Assembly: GCF_006539865.1 (NCBI RefSeq)
Contig: NZ_BJNV01000037.1
Location: 1-47,456, forward strand
DNA length: 47,456 nt
Direction: 5' to 3'
From: Zoogloea ramigera
Lineage (GTDB): Bacteria; Pseudomonadota; Gammaproteobacteria; Burkholderiales; Rhodocyclaceae
This document shows positions 17,907 through 26,736 of this stretch, piece after piece. The position numbers and the translations under genes were made by a program. The notes beneath the pieces are model-generated. The model saw nothing but the letters and a program-made list of their open reading frames with translations, was not told where the DNA came from and did not search any database. Within the stretch, counting starts at the first letter, position 1. Every line of letters starts with the position of its first letter.

Positions 17907-19664
17907 ATGCCCGCGCCCCACACCATGGCCGAAAACCACTTCCAGACCCACGACGGGGTCTCGCTGTTCTACCGCCACCGGCCGGCCCAGGGCCGCCGGC
18001 GCGGCGCCGTCGTCATGTTCCACCGGGGCCACGAACACTCGGGCCGCCTGGCCCACCTGATCGACGAGCTCGACCTGCCCGACTTCGACTTCTTCGCCTG
18101 GGACGCCCGCGGTCACGGCCTCTCCCCCGGCGAGCGCGGGCACTCCCCCAGCTTCGGCACCTCGGTGCGCGACGTGCAGACCTTCATCGAGCACATCCGG
18201 GCCCAATACGGGGTCGACCCGGCCGACATCGCGGTGCTGGCCCAGAGCGTCGGCGCTGTGCTGGTGGCCACCTGGGCCCACGACTACGCGCCCCGGGTGC
18301 GCTGCCTGGTGCTCGCCTCGCCGGCCTTCAAGGTCAAGCTCTACGTCCCCTTCGCCCGCCCGGGCCTGGCCCTCCTGCAGAAGCTGCGCGGCAACTTCTT
18401 CGTGAACAGCTACGTCAAGGCCAAGTTTTTGACCCACGACCCGGCCCGCCAGGCCTCCTACGACACCGACCCGCTGATCGCCCGGGCCATCTCGGTCAAT
18501 ATCCTGCTCGGCCTCTACGAAGCCGCCGAGCGGGTCGTCGCCGACGCCCAGGCCATCACTCTGCCCACCCAGCTGCTCATCTCCGGCGCCGACTGGGTGG
18601 TGCACCACGGCCCGCAGCACGCCTTCTTCAAGGGCCTGGGCTCGCCGGTCAAAGAAAAGCACGTGCTGCCCGGCTTCTACCACGACACCCTGGGCGAAAA
18701 AGACCGCGCCCTGGCCGTCGGCAAGGCCCGGCGCTTCATCCTGCGCCAGTTCGACAACCCACCCGAGCCCCCCGACCTGCGCGACGCCGACCGCTTCGGC
18801 CCGACCCGCGACGAGTCCGACGCCCTCGCCCGCCCGCTGCCGCGGCTCAGCCCGGGGGCGCTGTACTGGTCGGCCTACCGGGCCAACATGAAGCTCGGCG
18901 GCCTGCTCTCCGAGGGTGTGCGCCTGGGCCATCAAACCGGCTTCGACTCCGGCAGCACCCTCGACTACGTCTATCGCAACACCCCCGCCGGCCGCGGCCC
19001 CATCGGGCGAGCCATCGACCGGCACTACCTCGACGCCATCGGCTGGCGTGGCATCCGCCAGCGCAAGCTGCACCTCGAGGAACTCCTGCGCCTGGCCCTG
19101 GCCCGCCTGCAGGCCACCGGGCGCCCGCGCCGCATCCTCGACATCGCCGCCGGCCACGGGCGCTACGTGCTCGAGGCCCTCGAAGGCGCGCCCTGCCAGC
19201 CCGACGCCATCCTGCTGCGCGACTTCAGCGACATCAACGTGCGCGACGGGCGTGCCCTCATCGACCGCAAGGGGCTGGGCGGCATCGCCCACTTCGAGAA
19301 GGGCGACGCCTTCGACCCGGCCTCGATAGCATCGGTAACGCCCCAGCCGACCATCGGCATCGTCTCCGGCCTGTATGAGCTCTTCCCCGACAACGGCATG
19401 GTCGTCCGCTCCCTGGCTGGCCTCGCCGAGGCCATCGAGCCCGGCGGCTACCTCATCTATACCTGCCAGCCCTGGCACCCCCAGCTCGAACTCATCGCCC
19501 GCGCCCTCACCAGCCACCGGGGCGGCCAGGCCTGGGTGATGCGCCGACGCAGCCAGGCCGAAATGGACCAACTGGTCGACCACGCCGGCTTCGAGAAACT
19601 CACCCAGCGCATCGACGAATGGGGCATCTTCACCGTCGCCCTCGCCCGCCGGCGCGCGCCATGA
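17907..19664 (+). CDS. ynbC: YnbC-like fused alpha/beta hydrolase and SAM methyltransferase
   Basis: This 585-residue protein is a fusion. Residues about 10-300 form a serine hydrolase (S33/monoglyceride lipase type): oxyanion region FHRGHEHSGR, DARGHGLSPGERG, nucleophile Ser114 in LAQSVGAV, acid near GADWVVHHG and His in GFYHDTLGE. Residues about 390-585 form a class I methyltransferase with motif I ILDIAAGHGRYVLEAL. Such proteins are encoded in ynb-type clusters and may remodel or modify a lipid head group. The start at 17907 follows AGGAG at 17896-17900. The next gene overlaps its stop codon by ATGA. Confidence 0.9.
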   Translation: MPAPHTMAENHFQTHDGVSLFYRHRPAQGRRRGAVVMFHRGHEHSGRLAHLIDELDLPDFDFFAWDARGHGLSPGERGHSPSFGTSVRDVQTFIEHIRAQYGVDPADIAVLAQSVGAVLVATWAHDYAPRVRCLVLASPAFKVKLYVPFARPGLALLQKLRGNFFVNSYVKAKFLTHDPARQASYDTDPLIARAISVNILLGLYEAAERVVADAQAITLPTQLLISGADWVVHHGPQHAFFKGLGSPVKEKHVLPGFYHDTLGEKDRALAVGKARRFILRQFDNPPEPPDLRDADRFGPTRDESDALARPLPRLSPGALYWSAYRANMKLGGLLSEGVRLGHQTGFDSGSTLDYVYRNTPAGRGPIGRAIDRHYLDAIGWRGIRQRKLHLEELLRLALARLQATGRPRRILDIAAGHGRYVLEALEGAPCQPDAILLRDFSDINVRDGRALIDRKGLGGIAHFEKGDAFDPASIASVTPQPTIGIVSGLYELFPDNGMVVRSLAGLAEAIEPGGYLIYTCQPWHPQLELIARALTSHRGGQAWVMRRRSQAEMDQLVDHAGFEKLTQRIDEWGIFTVALARRRAP

Positions 19665-21001
19665 ACACGCCCGCCAGCGCCCCGGCCGCGGCGATCCCCT
19701 GGCAGAGGGGCGTCGCCTGGCTGCTCTTCCTGGGGCCCTTCTTCTTCATCAGCTACGGCTTCGCCAACAACATGGCCGGCCGCTGGCAGGTGAGCGAGGC
19801 GCACGTCTACGACTGGGAGCGGCATATCCCGTTCATTCCCTGGACCATCGTGCCTTATTGGTCCATCGATCTGCTCTACGGCCTGTCCTTCCTGCTCTGC
19901 CGCAGCGTGCAGCAGGTCGACCGCCACGCCCTGCGCCTCCTCACCGCCCAGCTGCTGTCGGTGGCCTGCTTTCTGGCCTTCCCGCTCACCTTCAGCTTCG
20001 CCCGCCCGGCCACCGACGGGCTGTTCGGAGGCCTGTTCGACGCCCTCGCCGGCTTCGACCAGCCCTACAACCAGGCGCCCTCGCTGCACATCAGCCTGCT
20101 CGTCATCATCTGGGTGCGTTTTGCTGGCGCCAGCCGGGGCCCGGCGCGCCTCGCCGTCGACCTCTGGGCAGCACTCATCGCCGCCTCGGTGCTCACCACC
20201 TACCAGCATCATTTCATCGACCTCCCCACCGGCGCCCTGGTCGGCCTGCTGTGCCTGTGGCTGTGGCCCGACGAAGGCCCGGCGCCCCTCGCCAGCGCCC
20301 GGCTCACGCCATCGCCTCAGCGCCGGTGCCTGGCCCTGCTATACGGCCTCGCCAGCCTCGGCTGCATCGCCCTCGCCCTCCGTCTCGGCGGCGCCGGCCT
20401 GTGGCTGGGCTGGCCCGGGCTGGCCACGGCGCTGGTGGCGCTCAACTACGCCTTCATCGGCCCCGCAGGCTTCCAGAAACACGCCGGCCGCCACAGCCTC
20501 GCCAGCGCTGCCCTGCTGCTCCCCTACACCCTGGCTGCGCGGCTCAACGCCTGGCTGTGGACACGCCGCCATCCCCAGCCCGACGAGATTACCGACGGTG
20601 TCTGGCTCGGCCGCCTGCCCGACGCAGCCACCCTGCGGGCCGGCGGCTTTCACGGCTTGGTCGACCTCACCGCCGAACTGCCCGCGCCCACGGGCACCTG
20701 GGCCCATGCCGGCCTGCCCTGGCTCGATCTCATTGCACCAACCGCGAGCCAGCTCGACGCCGCCGCCCGCCACATCGCCCGCCTGCAGCCCGGCGGCCCC
20801 GTGCTGGTCGCCTGCGCGCTGGGCTACTCGCGCAGCGCCAGCGCGGTGGCCGCGTGGCTGATCCTTACCCGGCGTGCGGCCTCGGTGGACGAGGCCGCTG
20901 CCATCCTGCAGCGGGCGCGGCCCCGGGTCGTGCTCGGCCCGGCCCACCGCAAGGCCCTCGCCAGCCTCAGCCCGGCAGTGGAGATCAGCGGTGGCGCCTG
21001 A
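19661..21001 (+). CDS. ynbD: YnbD-like PAP2/dual-specificity phosphatase fusion
   Basis: This 446-residue inner membrane protein joins two phosphatase modules. The N-terminal part is a PAP2-type membrane phosphatase domain with PSLHISL and YQHHFIDLPTGALVG, many transmembrane helices, and a further helical block. The C-terminal about 150 residues are a cysteine phosphatase with the Cys-x5-Arg loop ACALGYSRSAS. Both modules commonly act on phospholipid intermediates such as phosphatidylglycerophosphate. The ATG overlaps the stop codon of the ynbC-like gene, indicating translational coupling. Confidence 0.9.
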   Translation: MNTPASAPAAAIPWQRGVAWLLFLGPFFFISYGFANNMAGRWQVSEAHVYDWERHIPFIPWTIVPYWSIDLLYGLSFLLCRSVQQVDRHALRLLTAQLLSVACFLAFPLTFSFARPATDGLFGGLFDALAGFDQPYNQAPSLHISLLVIIWVRFAGASRGPARLAVDLWAALIAASVLTTYQHHFIDLPTGALVGLLCLWLWPDEGPAPLASARLTPSPQRRCLALLYGLASLGCIALALRLGGAGLWLGWPGLATALVALNYAFIGPAGFQKHAGRHSLASAALLLPYTLAARLNAWLWTRRHPQPDEITDGVWLGRLPDAATLRAGGFHGLVDLTAELPAPTGTWAHAGLPWLDLIAPTASQLDAAARHIARLQPGGPVLVACALGYSRSASAVAAWLILTRRAASVDEAAAILQRARPRVVLGPAHRKALASLSPAVEISGGA

Positions 21002-21455
21002 CCCCCACCGCGCGGCGGCCACCGCCGCCCTCGTCGCCGCCAGCCTCGGCCACGGGCGCAGCCTCGACCGGCTGAGCCAGGGGCTGCTCCTCCTCGCCCT
21101 CGCGGCGTTGCTGCTGCCAGAGCTCGGCGCCACCGCCTGCGGGCTGCTGCTGGCCAGCCTCATCCCCGCCGGCGTCCAGGCCTACCACGCCTTCCGCTGC
21201 GGGCTGGATTCACACATCTTCGCCCACTGGGCCCGGCACTGGCCCGTCGGCAGCCTGCCCGATGCCGACCTCGACGCCTTCGATCAGGCCCTGGCACACT
21301 GCTTCGGAATGCGCCCGGACACGCCGGATGCGGCCACTCCACGCACCCTCGACGACCGGGCCCGGGGCGCCCTGCGCCTCCTGCGCCGGCAGGCCCTGGC
21401 GCTCGCCTGCCAGGGCCTCCTGGTGCTGGCCGCCCTCGTCACCCGAATCGTCTAG
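20991..21455 (+). CDS. Small membrane protein of unknown function in the lipid cluster
   Basis: This protein of about 154 residues has a GTG start at 20991 that overlaps the end of the ynbD-like gene by 11 bp; no ATG gives a sensible product. It has two adjacent hydrophobic segments (LSQGLLLLALAALLLPELGATACGLLLASLIPAGV) and a C-terminal one (ALALACQGLLVLAALVTRIV). No family is recognised. Overlap upstream and a 9-bp gap downstream tie it to the operon. Confidence 0.65.
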   Translation: MAPDPHRAAATAALVAASLGHGRSLDRLSQGLLLLALAALLLPELGATACGLLLASLIPAGVQAYHAFRCGLDSHIFAHWARHWPVGSLPDADLDAFDQALAHCFGMRPDTPDAATPRTLDDRARGALRLLRRQALALACQGLLVLAALVTRIV

Positions 21456-21463
21456 GAACCCGG

Positions 21464-22087
21464 ATGTCCGTCGACCACCTCATCGCCGCCAGCCTGTGCG
21501 GTTTCGCCAAGCTCCTCACCGGCGTTCGCGCCCTCTGGCTGGGCAGCGAGCCCGTCGCCCGCACCCGGGTGTACTTTGCCAACCACCGCAGCCATGGCGA
21601 TTTCGTGCTGATCTGGGCCTCCCTGCCGCCGGCCCTCCGCCAGCGCACCCGGCCCGTGGCGGGGGCCGACTACTGGCTCACTTCGCCGCTGCGGCGCTTC
21701 CTGATCAACCGGGTCTTCCACGGCGTCACGATAGACCGCCGCCCCGACCGTCAGGGCCCCAACCCCGTCGAGCAGATGGGCGCGGCGCTGGTGGCCGGCG
21801 ACTCGCTGATCCTCTTCCCCGAGGGCACCCGCAACCTGGGTGAGGGCCTGCTGCCCTTCAAGAGCGGCCTCTACCACCTCGCCCGCGCCCACCCCGAGGC
21901 CGAGCTCGTCCCGGTCTGGATCGAGAACCTCGGGCGGGTGATGCCCAAGGGCAGCGTGATCCCGGTGCCGCTGCTGTGCACCCTCAGCTTCGGCCCACCC
22001 CTGGCGCCCATTGCGGGCGAAAACCGCGCAGACTTCCTCGGCCGCGCGCGGGACGCCCTGCTGGCCCTCGCCCCGCCCCCCGACTGA
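21464..22087 (+). CDS. PlsC-like lysophospholipid acyltransferase
   Basis: This 207-residue protein carries the acyltransferase motifs NHRSHGD (HxxxxD, about 41-47), a middle TIDRRPDR segment, FPEGTRN (about 111-117) and VPVWIENL. It is shorter than PlsC itself, as are many accessory members. It would transfer an acyl chain from acyl-ACP or acyl-CoA to a lysophospholipid at the inner membrane. AGGAA lies about 5 bp before its ATG. It sits between the orphan membrane protein and the cytidylyltransferase, consistent with a pathway making or remodelling a phospholipid. Confidence 0.9.
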   Translation: MSVDHLIAASLCGFAKLLTGVRALWLGSEPVARTRVYFANHRSHGDFVLIWASLPPALRQRTRPVAGADYWLTSPLRRFLINRVFHGVTIDRRPDRQGPNPVEQMGAALVAGDSLILFPEGTRNLGEGLLPFKSGLYHLARAHPEAELVPVWIENLGRVMPKGSVIPVPLLCTLSFGPPLAPIAGENRADFLGRARDALLALAPPPD

Positions 22088-22106
22088 CCCACGCCCCCGC
22101 CCAAGC

Positions 22107-23048
22107 ATGGACACCACCCGCGACCTCATCAGCGTTTTCGGCGGCATCTTCGCGCTGCTCACCGTGGCCAGCCTGATCGGCGCCGGGCTCAAGTGGCGCC
22201 TGTCACCCGCCGCCGCCCATCCGGTCATCGACAACCTCAACACGCGCATCAAGGCCTGGTGGGCGATGATCCTGCTCATCGGCGCCGCGATCTGGGCCGG
22301 CAAGGGCGGCGTGATCGCCCTCTTCGCCTTCATCTCCTTCCAGAGCCTGCGCGAGTTCATCTCCCTCACCCACACCCGGCTCGGTGACCACCGGGCCCTG
22401 CTGTGGGTGTTCTTCGTGTTCCTGCCGCTGCAGTACACCCTCATCGCCATCGACTGGTACGGGCTGTTCGCGATCCTGATCCCCGTCTATGCCTTCCTGC
22501 TGCTGCCGATCTCGGCCGCCCTCGGCGCCGACACCACGCGCTTTCTGGAGCGGGCGGCAAAGGTCCAGTGGGGTCTGATGATCTGCGTGTATTGCCTGTC
22601 CCACGTGCCGGCCTTGCTCACCCTCGACATCCCCGGCTACGCCGGCCGCAACGCGCTGCTGGTGGTCTTCCTGGTGCTCACCGTGCAGTCGAGCGACGTC
22701 TTCCAGTACGTGTGGGGCAAGCTGCTCGGGCGCCGCCGGCTGTCGCCGGCGATCTCACCGTCGAAGACCGTCGAAGGCCTGGTGGGCGGCGTGCTCAGCT
22801 CCACCGCGGTAGGCGCCGCGCTGTGGTGGATCACGCCCTTCACGCCGCTGCAGGCCGGCCTGATCGCCCTCGTCGCGAACATCATGGGCTTCTTCGGCGG
22901 CTTCGTGCTGTCGGCCATCAAGCGCGACCGGGGCGTCAAGGACTGGGGCGCGATGATCGAGGGCCACGGCGGCATGCTCGACCGCGTCGACTCGCTCAGC
23001 TTCTCGGCGCCGATCTTCTTCCACATCGTGCGCTACTGGTGGGCATGA
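22107..23048 (+). CDS. ynbB: YnbB-like phosphatidate cytidylyltransferase
   Basis: This 313-residue integral membrane protein has about eight helices and the CdsA signature near the C-terminus: SAIKRDRGVKDWGAMIEGHG followed by GMLDRVDS. It makes CDP-diacylglycerol from phosphatidate and CTP. It is distinct from the housekeeping CdsA by context: it closes the cluster with YnbA-, YnbC- and YnbD-like proteins, so the locus could both make CDP-diacylglycerol and use it in the YnbA-like transferase. The ATG is at 22107, 19 bp after the acyltransferase stop codon. Confidence 0.93.
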   Translation: MDTTRDLISVFGGIFALLTVASLIGAGLKWRLSPAAAHPVIDNLNTRIKAWWAMILLIGAAIWAGKGGVIALFAFISFQSLREFISLTHTRLGDHRALLWVFFVFLPLQYTLIAIDWYGLFAILIPVYAFLLLPISAALGADTTRFLERAAKVQWGLMICVYCLSHVPALLTLDIPGYAGRNALLVVFLVLTVQSSDVFQYVWGKLLGRRRLSPAISPSKTVEGLVGGVLSSTAVGAALWWITPFTPLQAGLIALVANIMGFFGGFVLSAIKRDRGVKDWGAMIEGHGGMLDRVDSLSFSAPIFFHIVRYWWA

Positions 23049-23082
23049 CGCCGACCGCCCCGGCCCGGGGGATAATCCAGCC

Positions 23083-24531
23083 ATGACCGCCCCCCTCCCC
23101 GCCTGGCTCGAAGCCTTCCGCCACCGCCTCGGCGCCGAGGTGGTCGAGACCCACATCTCCTGGCTGCTCCTCGCCGGCGACACGGCCTGGAAGCTCAAGA
23201 AGCCCCTCACCCTGCCCTTCCTCGACTACGGCACGCCCGCGCTGCGGCGGCACTTCTGCACCGAAGAGCTCCGCCTCAACCGCCGCTTTGCGCCCGGCCT
23301 CTACCTGGGGCTCGACGCCGTCGATGGCACCGAAGAATGGGCGGTGCGGATGCGGCGCTTCCCCGAAAGCCAGCGCCTCGACCACGTCTGCACCCGCGGC
23401 GAGCTTAGCCTGGAGCAACTATCCCAGCTCGCCCGGCTCGTCGTCGCCTTCCACGACGCGGCGGCGGTCGCCGGGCCCGACACGCGCTTCGGCGAGCCCG
23501 CCCAGGTGCTGGCCCCGGCTCTCGACAACTTCGCCCCCCTGCGCGCCCGGCTGCCGGGCCAGGCCCCGCGCCTCGACGCCCTCGAAGCCTGGACCCGCGC
23601 CGAGTTCGCCCGCATCGAGCCCACACTTGCCGCCCGCAAGGCCGGCGGCCGCATCCGCGAATGCCACGGCGACCTGCACCTGGGCAACCTGGTGCTCCTC
23701 GACGGCCAGGTGTGCCCCTTCGACTGCATCGAGTTCAGCGACGATCTGCGCTGGATCGACGTCGCCTCCGAACTCGCCTTCACCTACATGGACCTCCTCG
23801 ACCACCGGCGCCCCGACCTGGCCGCCTGGCTGCTCGACGCCTGGCTGCACGAGTCCGGCGACTTCTCAGCCGTGCCGGTGCTGCGCTTCTACAGCGTTTA
23901 CAAGGCCCTGGTGCGCGCCAAGGTCGCCGCGCTGGGCGGTGCCGGCCTCCAGGCCAGCGGCTACCTGGCCCTCGCCGAATCCATCGCCACCCCGCCGCCG
24001 CCCCGGCTGACGATCACCTTCGGGCTGTCCGGCTCGGGCAAGAGCACCCAGAGCGGTGCCCTGTTACGTTCGAGCCCGGGCGCCACGACCCTGCGCCTGC
24101 GCTCCGACGTCGAACGCAAACGCCTCCACGGCCTGGCGCCCCTCGAGCGCAGCCACTCGACACCGGCCGGCGGCATCTACACCGCCGAAGCCACCCGGCG
24201 CACCTACGCCCTGCTCCACGCCACCGCCGCGATGGTGCTCGACGCCGGCTGGTCGGTGGTCGTCGATGCGGCCTTCCTCAAGCGCCACGAGCGGGACAGC
24301 TTCCGCGCCCTGGCCGCCGAGCGAGGTGCCGATTTCGCCATCCTCGCCTGCAGCGCACCGCTCGACGAGATGCGCCACCGCCTCGAAACCCGCCAGCACG
24401 ACGCCTCCGAGGCCACCGTCGAAGTGCTCGAGCGCCAGCTCGACTGGGTCGAACCCCTGGCTACCGACGAAGCCCCGCTGTGCATCCCGATGCTTGATCC
24501 AGAACAGGGCAGGCGCGGCCCCAGGGCGTAA
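23083..24531 (+). CDS. Fused aminoglycoside-phosphotransferase-like and P-loop kinase protein
   Basis: This 482-residue two-domain protein has an N-terminal part (about 1-310) with a kinase-like APH fold: catalytic HGDLHLGNL and metal-binding FDCIEFSDDLRWIDVASE. The C-terminal part (about 315-480) is a zeta-toxin/gluconokinase-like P-loop kinase with GLSGSGKST, a conserved RSDVERKRL lid and DAAFLKRHERD. Proteins of this fusion type are widespread in proteobacteria and annotated as bifunctional phosphotransferase/ATP-binding proteins; the substrate is not known and antibiotic resistance should not be assumed. It follows the lipid operon by 34 bp and might be co-transcribed. Confidence 0.9.
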   Translation: MTAPLPAWLEAFRHRLGAEVVETHISWLLLAGDTAWKLKKPLTLPFLDYGTPALRRHFCTEELRLNRRFAPGLYLGLDAVDGTEEWAVRMRRFPESQRLDHVCTRGELSLEQLSQLARLVVAFHDAAAVAGPDTRFGEPAQVLAPALDNFAPLRARLPGQAPRLDALEAWTRAEFARIEPTLAARKAGGRIRECHGDLHLGNLVLLDGQVCPFDCIEFSDDLRWIDVASELAFTYMDLLDHRRPDLAAWLLDAWLHESGDFSAVPVLRFYSVYKALVRAKVAALGGAGLQASGYLALAESIATPPPPRLTITFGLSGSGKSTQSGALLRSSPGATTLRLRSDVERKRLHGLAPLERSHSTPAGGIYTAEATRRTYALLHATAAMVLDAGWSVVVDAAFLKRHERDSFRALAAERGADFAILACSAPLDEMRHRLETRQHDASEATVEVLERQLDWVEPLATDEAPLCIPMLDPEQGRRGPRA

Positions 24532-24567
24532 GCTGGTGATCCATCCGGGTTGGTCGGAACTCATTCG

Positions 24568-24882
24568 ATGCGCACGCCCCACCTCCTCCGCACCCTGCAC
24601 ATGCCGCTCGCCGGCCTGCTGCTGACCCTCGCCGCCACCGCCCACGCCGGCCCCTGGCGGGCCGACCCCGACAACAGCCGCGGCTGGGAGCTGATGAGCC
24701 CCGCCGAGCGCATCGAGCACCAGCGCCGCCTGCGCAGCTTCACCGATTACGAAGCCTGCCGCGCTTACCAGCAGGCCCACCACGCACAAATGGAGGCCCG
24801 CGCCCAGGCCGCGGGCCGCAGCCTCCGGCCCCGCGCCCGCTCGCCGTGCGACGACCTGCGAGAGCGTGGAGACCTCAAATGA
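24568..24882 (+). CDS. Small secreted protein of unknown function
   Basis: This 104-residue protein has a signal peptide (MRTPHLLRTLHMPLAGLLLT, cleavage near AHAG) and a charged, helical mature part containing LMSPAERIEHQRRLRSFTDY and EACRAYQQAHHAQM. Two cysteines are present (EACR and SPCDD). No named family is assigned. It overlaps the following ferric-reductase-like gene by ATGA, so it is translationally coupled to it and may work in the same periplasmic redox module. Confidence 0.72.
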   Translation: MRTPHLLRTLHMPLAGLLLTLAATAHAGPWRADPDNSRGWELMSPAERIEHQRRLRSFTDYEACRAYQQAHHAQMEARAQAAGRSLRPRARSPCDDLRERGDLK

Positions 24883-26135
24883 AGCCACAGCGCTGGCTTC
24901 CCCCCGCCCTGTGCCTCGCGCTGCCCCTGGCCGGCATGGCCTGGGCCTGGCCCGTGGGCCTTTCACCCTGGCGCAGCGTATCAATCCTGAGCGCCTGGGC
25001 CGGCTGCGGCGCCCTGCTCGCCAGCCTGGTGCTGATGGTCCGCGACCCACGCTTCGCCGCAGCCCTCGGCGGCCTCGACAGCCTCTACCGCTGGCACCAC
25101 CGCAGCGGCACCGTGGGCTACTGCCTGCTGCTCATCCACCCCCTGGCCCTCGCCACCGACGGCCTCGACGAATCCCCGCAGGTGGCCTGGCAGACGCTCT
25201 CGCCCCTGGCCCAGGACTGGCCGGAGTGGCTCGGCTGGCTCGGCCTGCTGCTGCTGATGGCCGGCCTCGCCAGCACTTTCATGCCCCGCCTGCCTTACCG
25301 CCGCTGGCGGGCGCTGCACTACCTGCTGGGGCTGGGCGTGCTGCTCGGGCTGGCGCACCTGTGGGCGATCCTCGGCGGCAGCCTCGGCGTGCTCGGCGCG
25401 ATCGGCATCGCCCTGGCGGCCCTGGGCTGGCGGCTGGTGGTGAGCGACTTCGGCGCCCTCGCCCGGCCCTACCGGGTCAGCGCGGTGCGCCACCCGGCCA
25501 CCGACCTGGTCGAGGTCACCCTCGCCCCCTGCGCGGCGGCCCTGGCGGCCACGCCCGGCCAGTTCGTGCTGGCGGCGTTCGGCGACGGCGAGGGCTTCCA
25601 CGGCTGCCGCGAGTTCCACCCCTTCACGGTCAGCGGGATAGGCCCGGGCGGCGTGCTGAAGCTCGACATCAAGGCCCTCGGCCCATGCACCCGCCACCTG
25701 CAGCACCTGACGCCGGGCGTCACCTTGCGCCTCGAAGGCCCCTTCGGCGACTTCCTGGCCGCGGCCGGTGACGGCCCCCAGCTGTGGCTGGCCGGCGGGA
25801 TCGGCATCGCGCCCTTTCTGGCCGTGCTGCGCAGCCGGCTGCCCGCCCAGCCCACCCACCTGATCCACCTGTTCCGCCACGCCGACGACGCCGGCTTCAG
25901 CGACGAGATCCAGGCGCTGGCAGCCGGCTCGCCGAACCTGAGCTTCGTGCCGGTCGCCTCCGGCGACAGCCCGCCCGACATCGGCCCGCTGCTGGCTGCG
26001 GTGCCCGGCCTCGCCGGGCGCGAAGCCTGGCTGTGCGGCCCACCCGGCCTCAACGCCGCCGCAAGCAGAGCCCTGCGCCGGGCCGGGGTGCCCCCCGAAG
26101 CCATCCACTTCGAAAGCTTCGAGTTCAGATCATGA
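24879..26135 (+). CDS. Ferric-reductase-like membrane flavocytochrome
   Basis: This 418-residue protein has a ferric-reductase-like transmembrane domain in its N-terminal half, with four histidines positioned to bind two b hemes (RWHHRSG, LLIHPLA, RALHYLLG, LGLAHLW). The C-terminal half is a ferredoxin-NADP reductase-type module: flavin-binding HPFTVSG, nucleotide-binding LAGGIGIAPFLAVLR and the terminal LCGPPGLNAA. It should move electrons from NAD(P)H through FAD and hemes across the inner membrane. The natural acceptor is unknown; the coupled b5-like protein is the obvious candidate. Confidence 0.92.
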   Translation: MKPQRWLPPALCLALPLAGMAWAWPVGLSPWRSVSILSAWAGCGALLASLVLMVRDPRFAAALGGLDSLYRWHHRSGTVGYCLLLIHPLALATDGLDESPQVAWQTLSPLAQDWPEWLGWLGLLLLMAGLASTFMPRLPYRRWRALHYLLGLGVLLGLAHLWAILGGSLGVLGAIGIALAALGWRLVVSDFGALARPYRVSAVRHPATDLVEVTLAPCAAALAATPGQFVLAAFGDGEGFHGCREFHPFTVSGIGPGGVLKLDIKALGPCTRHLQHLTPGVTLRLEGPFGDFLAAAGDGPQLWLAGGIGIAPFLAVLRSRLPAQPTHLIHLFRHADDAGFSDEIQALAAGSPNLSFVPVASGDSPPDIGPLLAAVPGLAGREAWLCGPPGLNAAASRALRRAGVPPEAIHFESFEFRS

Positions 26136-26500
26136 AAAAACTGTTCATTTCGTCGACCCTGCTGTTCGGCATCGCGGTAACGGGCTTCTGGCTGGCCGCC
26201 GCACTCGCCCCCGAACCCGTTGGCCAGCGCGCCGTGGCCGCCCCGGCCGACAAGCAATACAGCCTGCAGGATGTGGCGAAGCACGCCACGCCCGGCGACT
26301 GCTGGATGGGCATCAACGGCCAGGTGTACGACTTCACCGCCTACCTGCCCGGCCACCCTGCCGACCCGGCCGTCATCCAGCCCTGGTGCGGCAAGGACGC
26401 CAGCGAGGCCTACCGCACCAAGACCCGCGGCCGGCCGCACTCCCCCTACGCCGACACCTTGCTGCCCAAATACCGCATCGGCGCGCTGACGGCAAAGTAG
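26132..26500 (+). CDS. Membrane-anchored cytochrome b5-like heme protein
   Basis: This 122-residue protein has an N-terminal signal anchor (LFISSTLLFGIAVTGFWLAAAL) and then a b5-type domain: YSLQDVAKHATPGDCWMGINGQVYDFTAYLPGHP. The first heme-ligand region reads GHPADP in place of the usual HPGG, and a second histidine is available in GRPHSPYA. Two extra cysteines (DCW and PWCGK) might form a disulfide. It starts within the stop codon of the ferric-reductase-like gene (ATGA), so the pair probably forms an electron-transfer chain ending in the periplasm. Confidence 0.88.
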   Translation: MKKLFISSTLLFGIAVTGFWLAAALAPEPVGQRAVAAPADKQYSLQDVAKHATPGDCWMGINGQVYDFTAYLPGHPADPAVIQPWCGKDASEAYRTKTRGRPHSPYADTLLPKYRIGALTAK

Positions 26501-26736
26501 GCCGCGCGCAGCCGCCCGGCTTCACGCTGAAAATGAGCGTCGGGCGCGTCCCGCGGTGCGCATGGGCAGCCGCCTGGAGCGAGCCCTCCGGAGATACCGC
26601 GACGCGGCGCCCCCCCACGAGGGCCGCAATCGCGAGGTTGCGGCAAGCGGTCAACTGCGGTTACCAAGATGATTAAGCCTGCACCCGGCCGCCGGGCTGC
26701 GCATCAAGCAGGCCGCCCCGAACCGGCGCCCGCCGA

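Noticed and set aside
17850-19583. A 577-codon minus-strand open frame opposite the ynbC-like gene
   Set aside because: The real gene on the plus strand has hydrolase and methyltransferase motifs; the antisense frame has none.
23083-24531. Aminoglycoside resistance gene
   Set aside because: The APH-like fold is fused to a small-molecule P-loop kinase domain, a common housekeeping-type arrangement; nothing indicates drug resistance.
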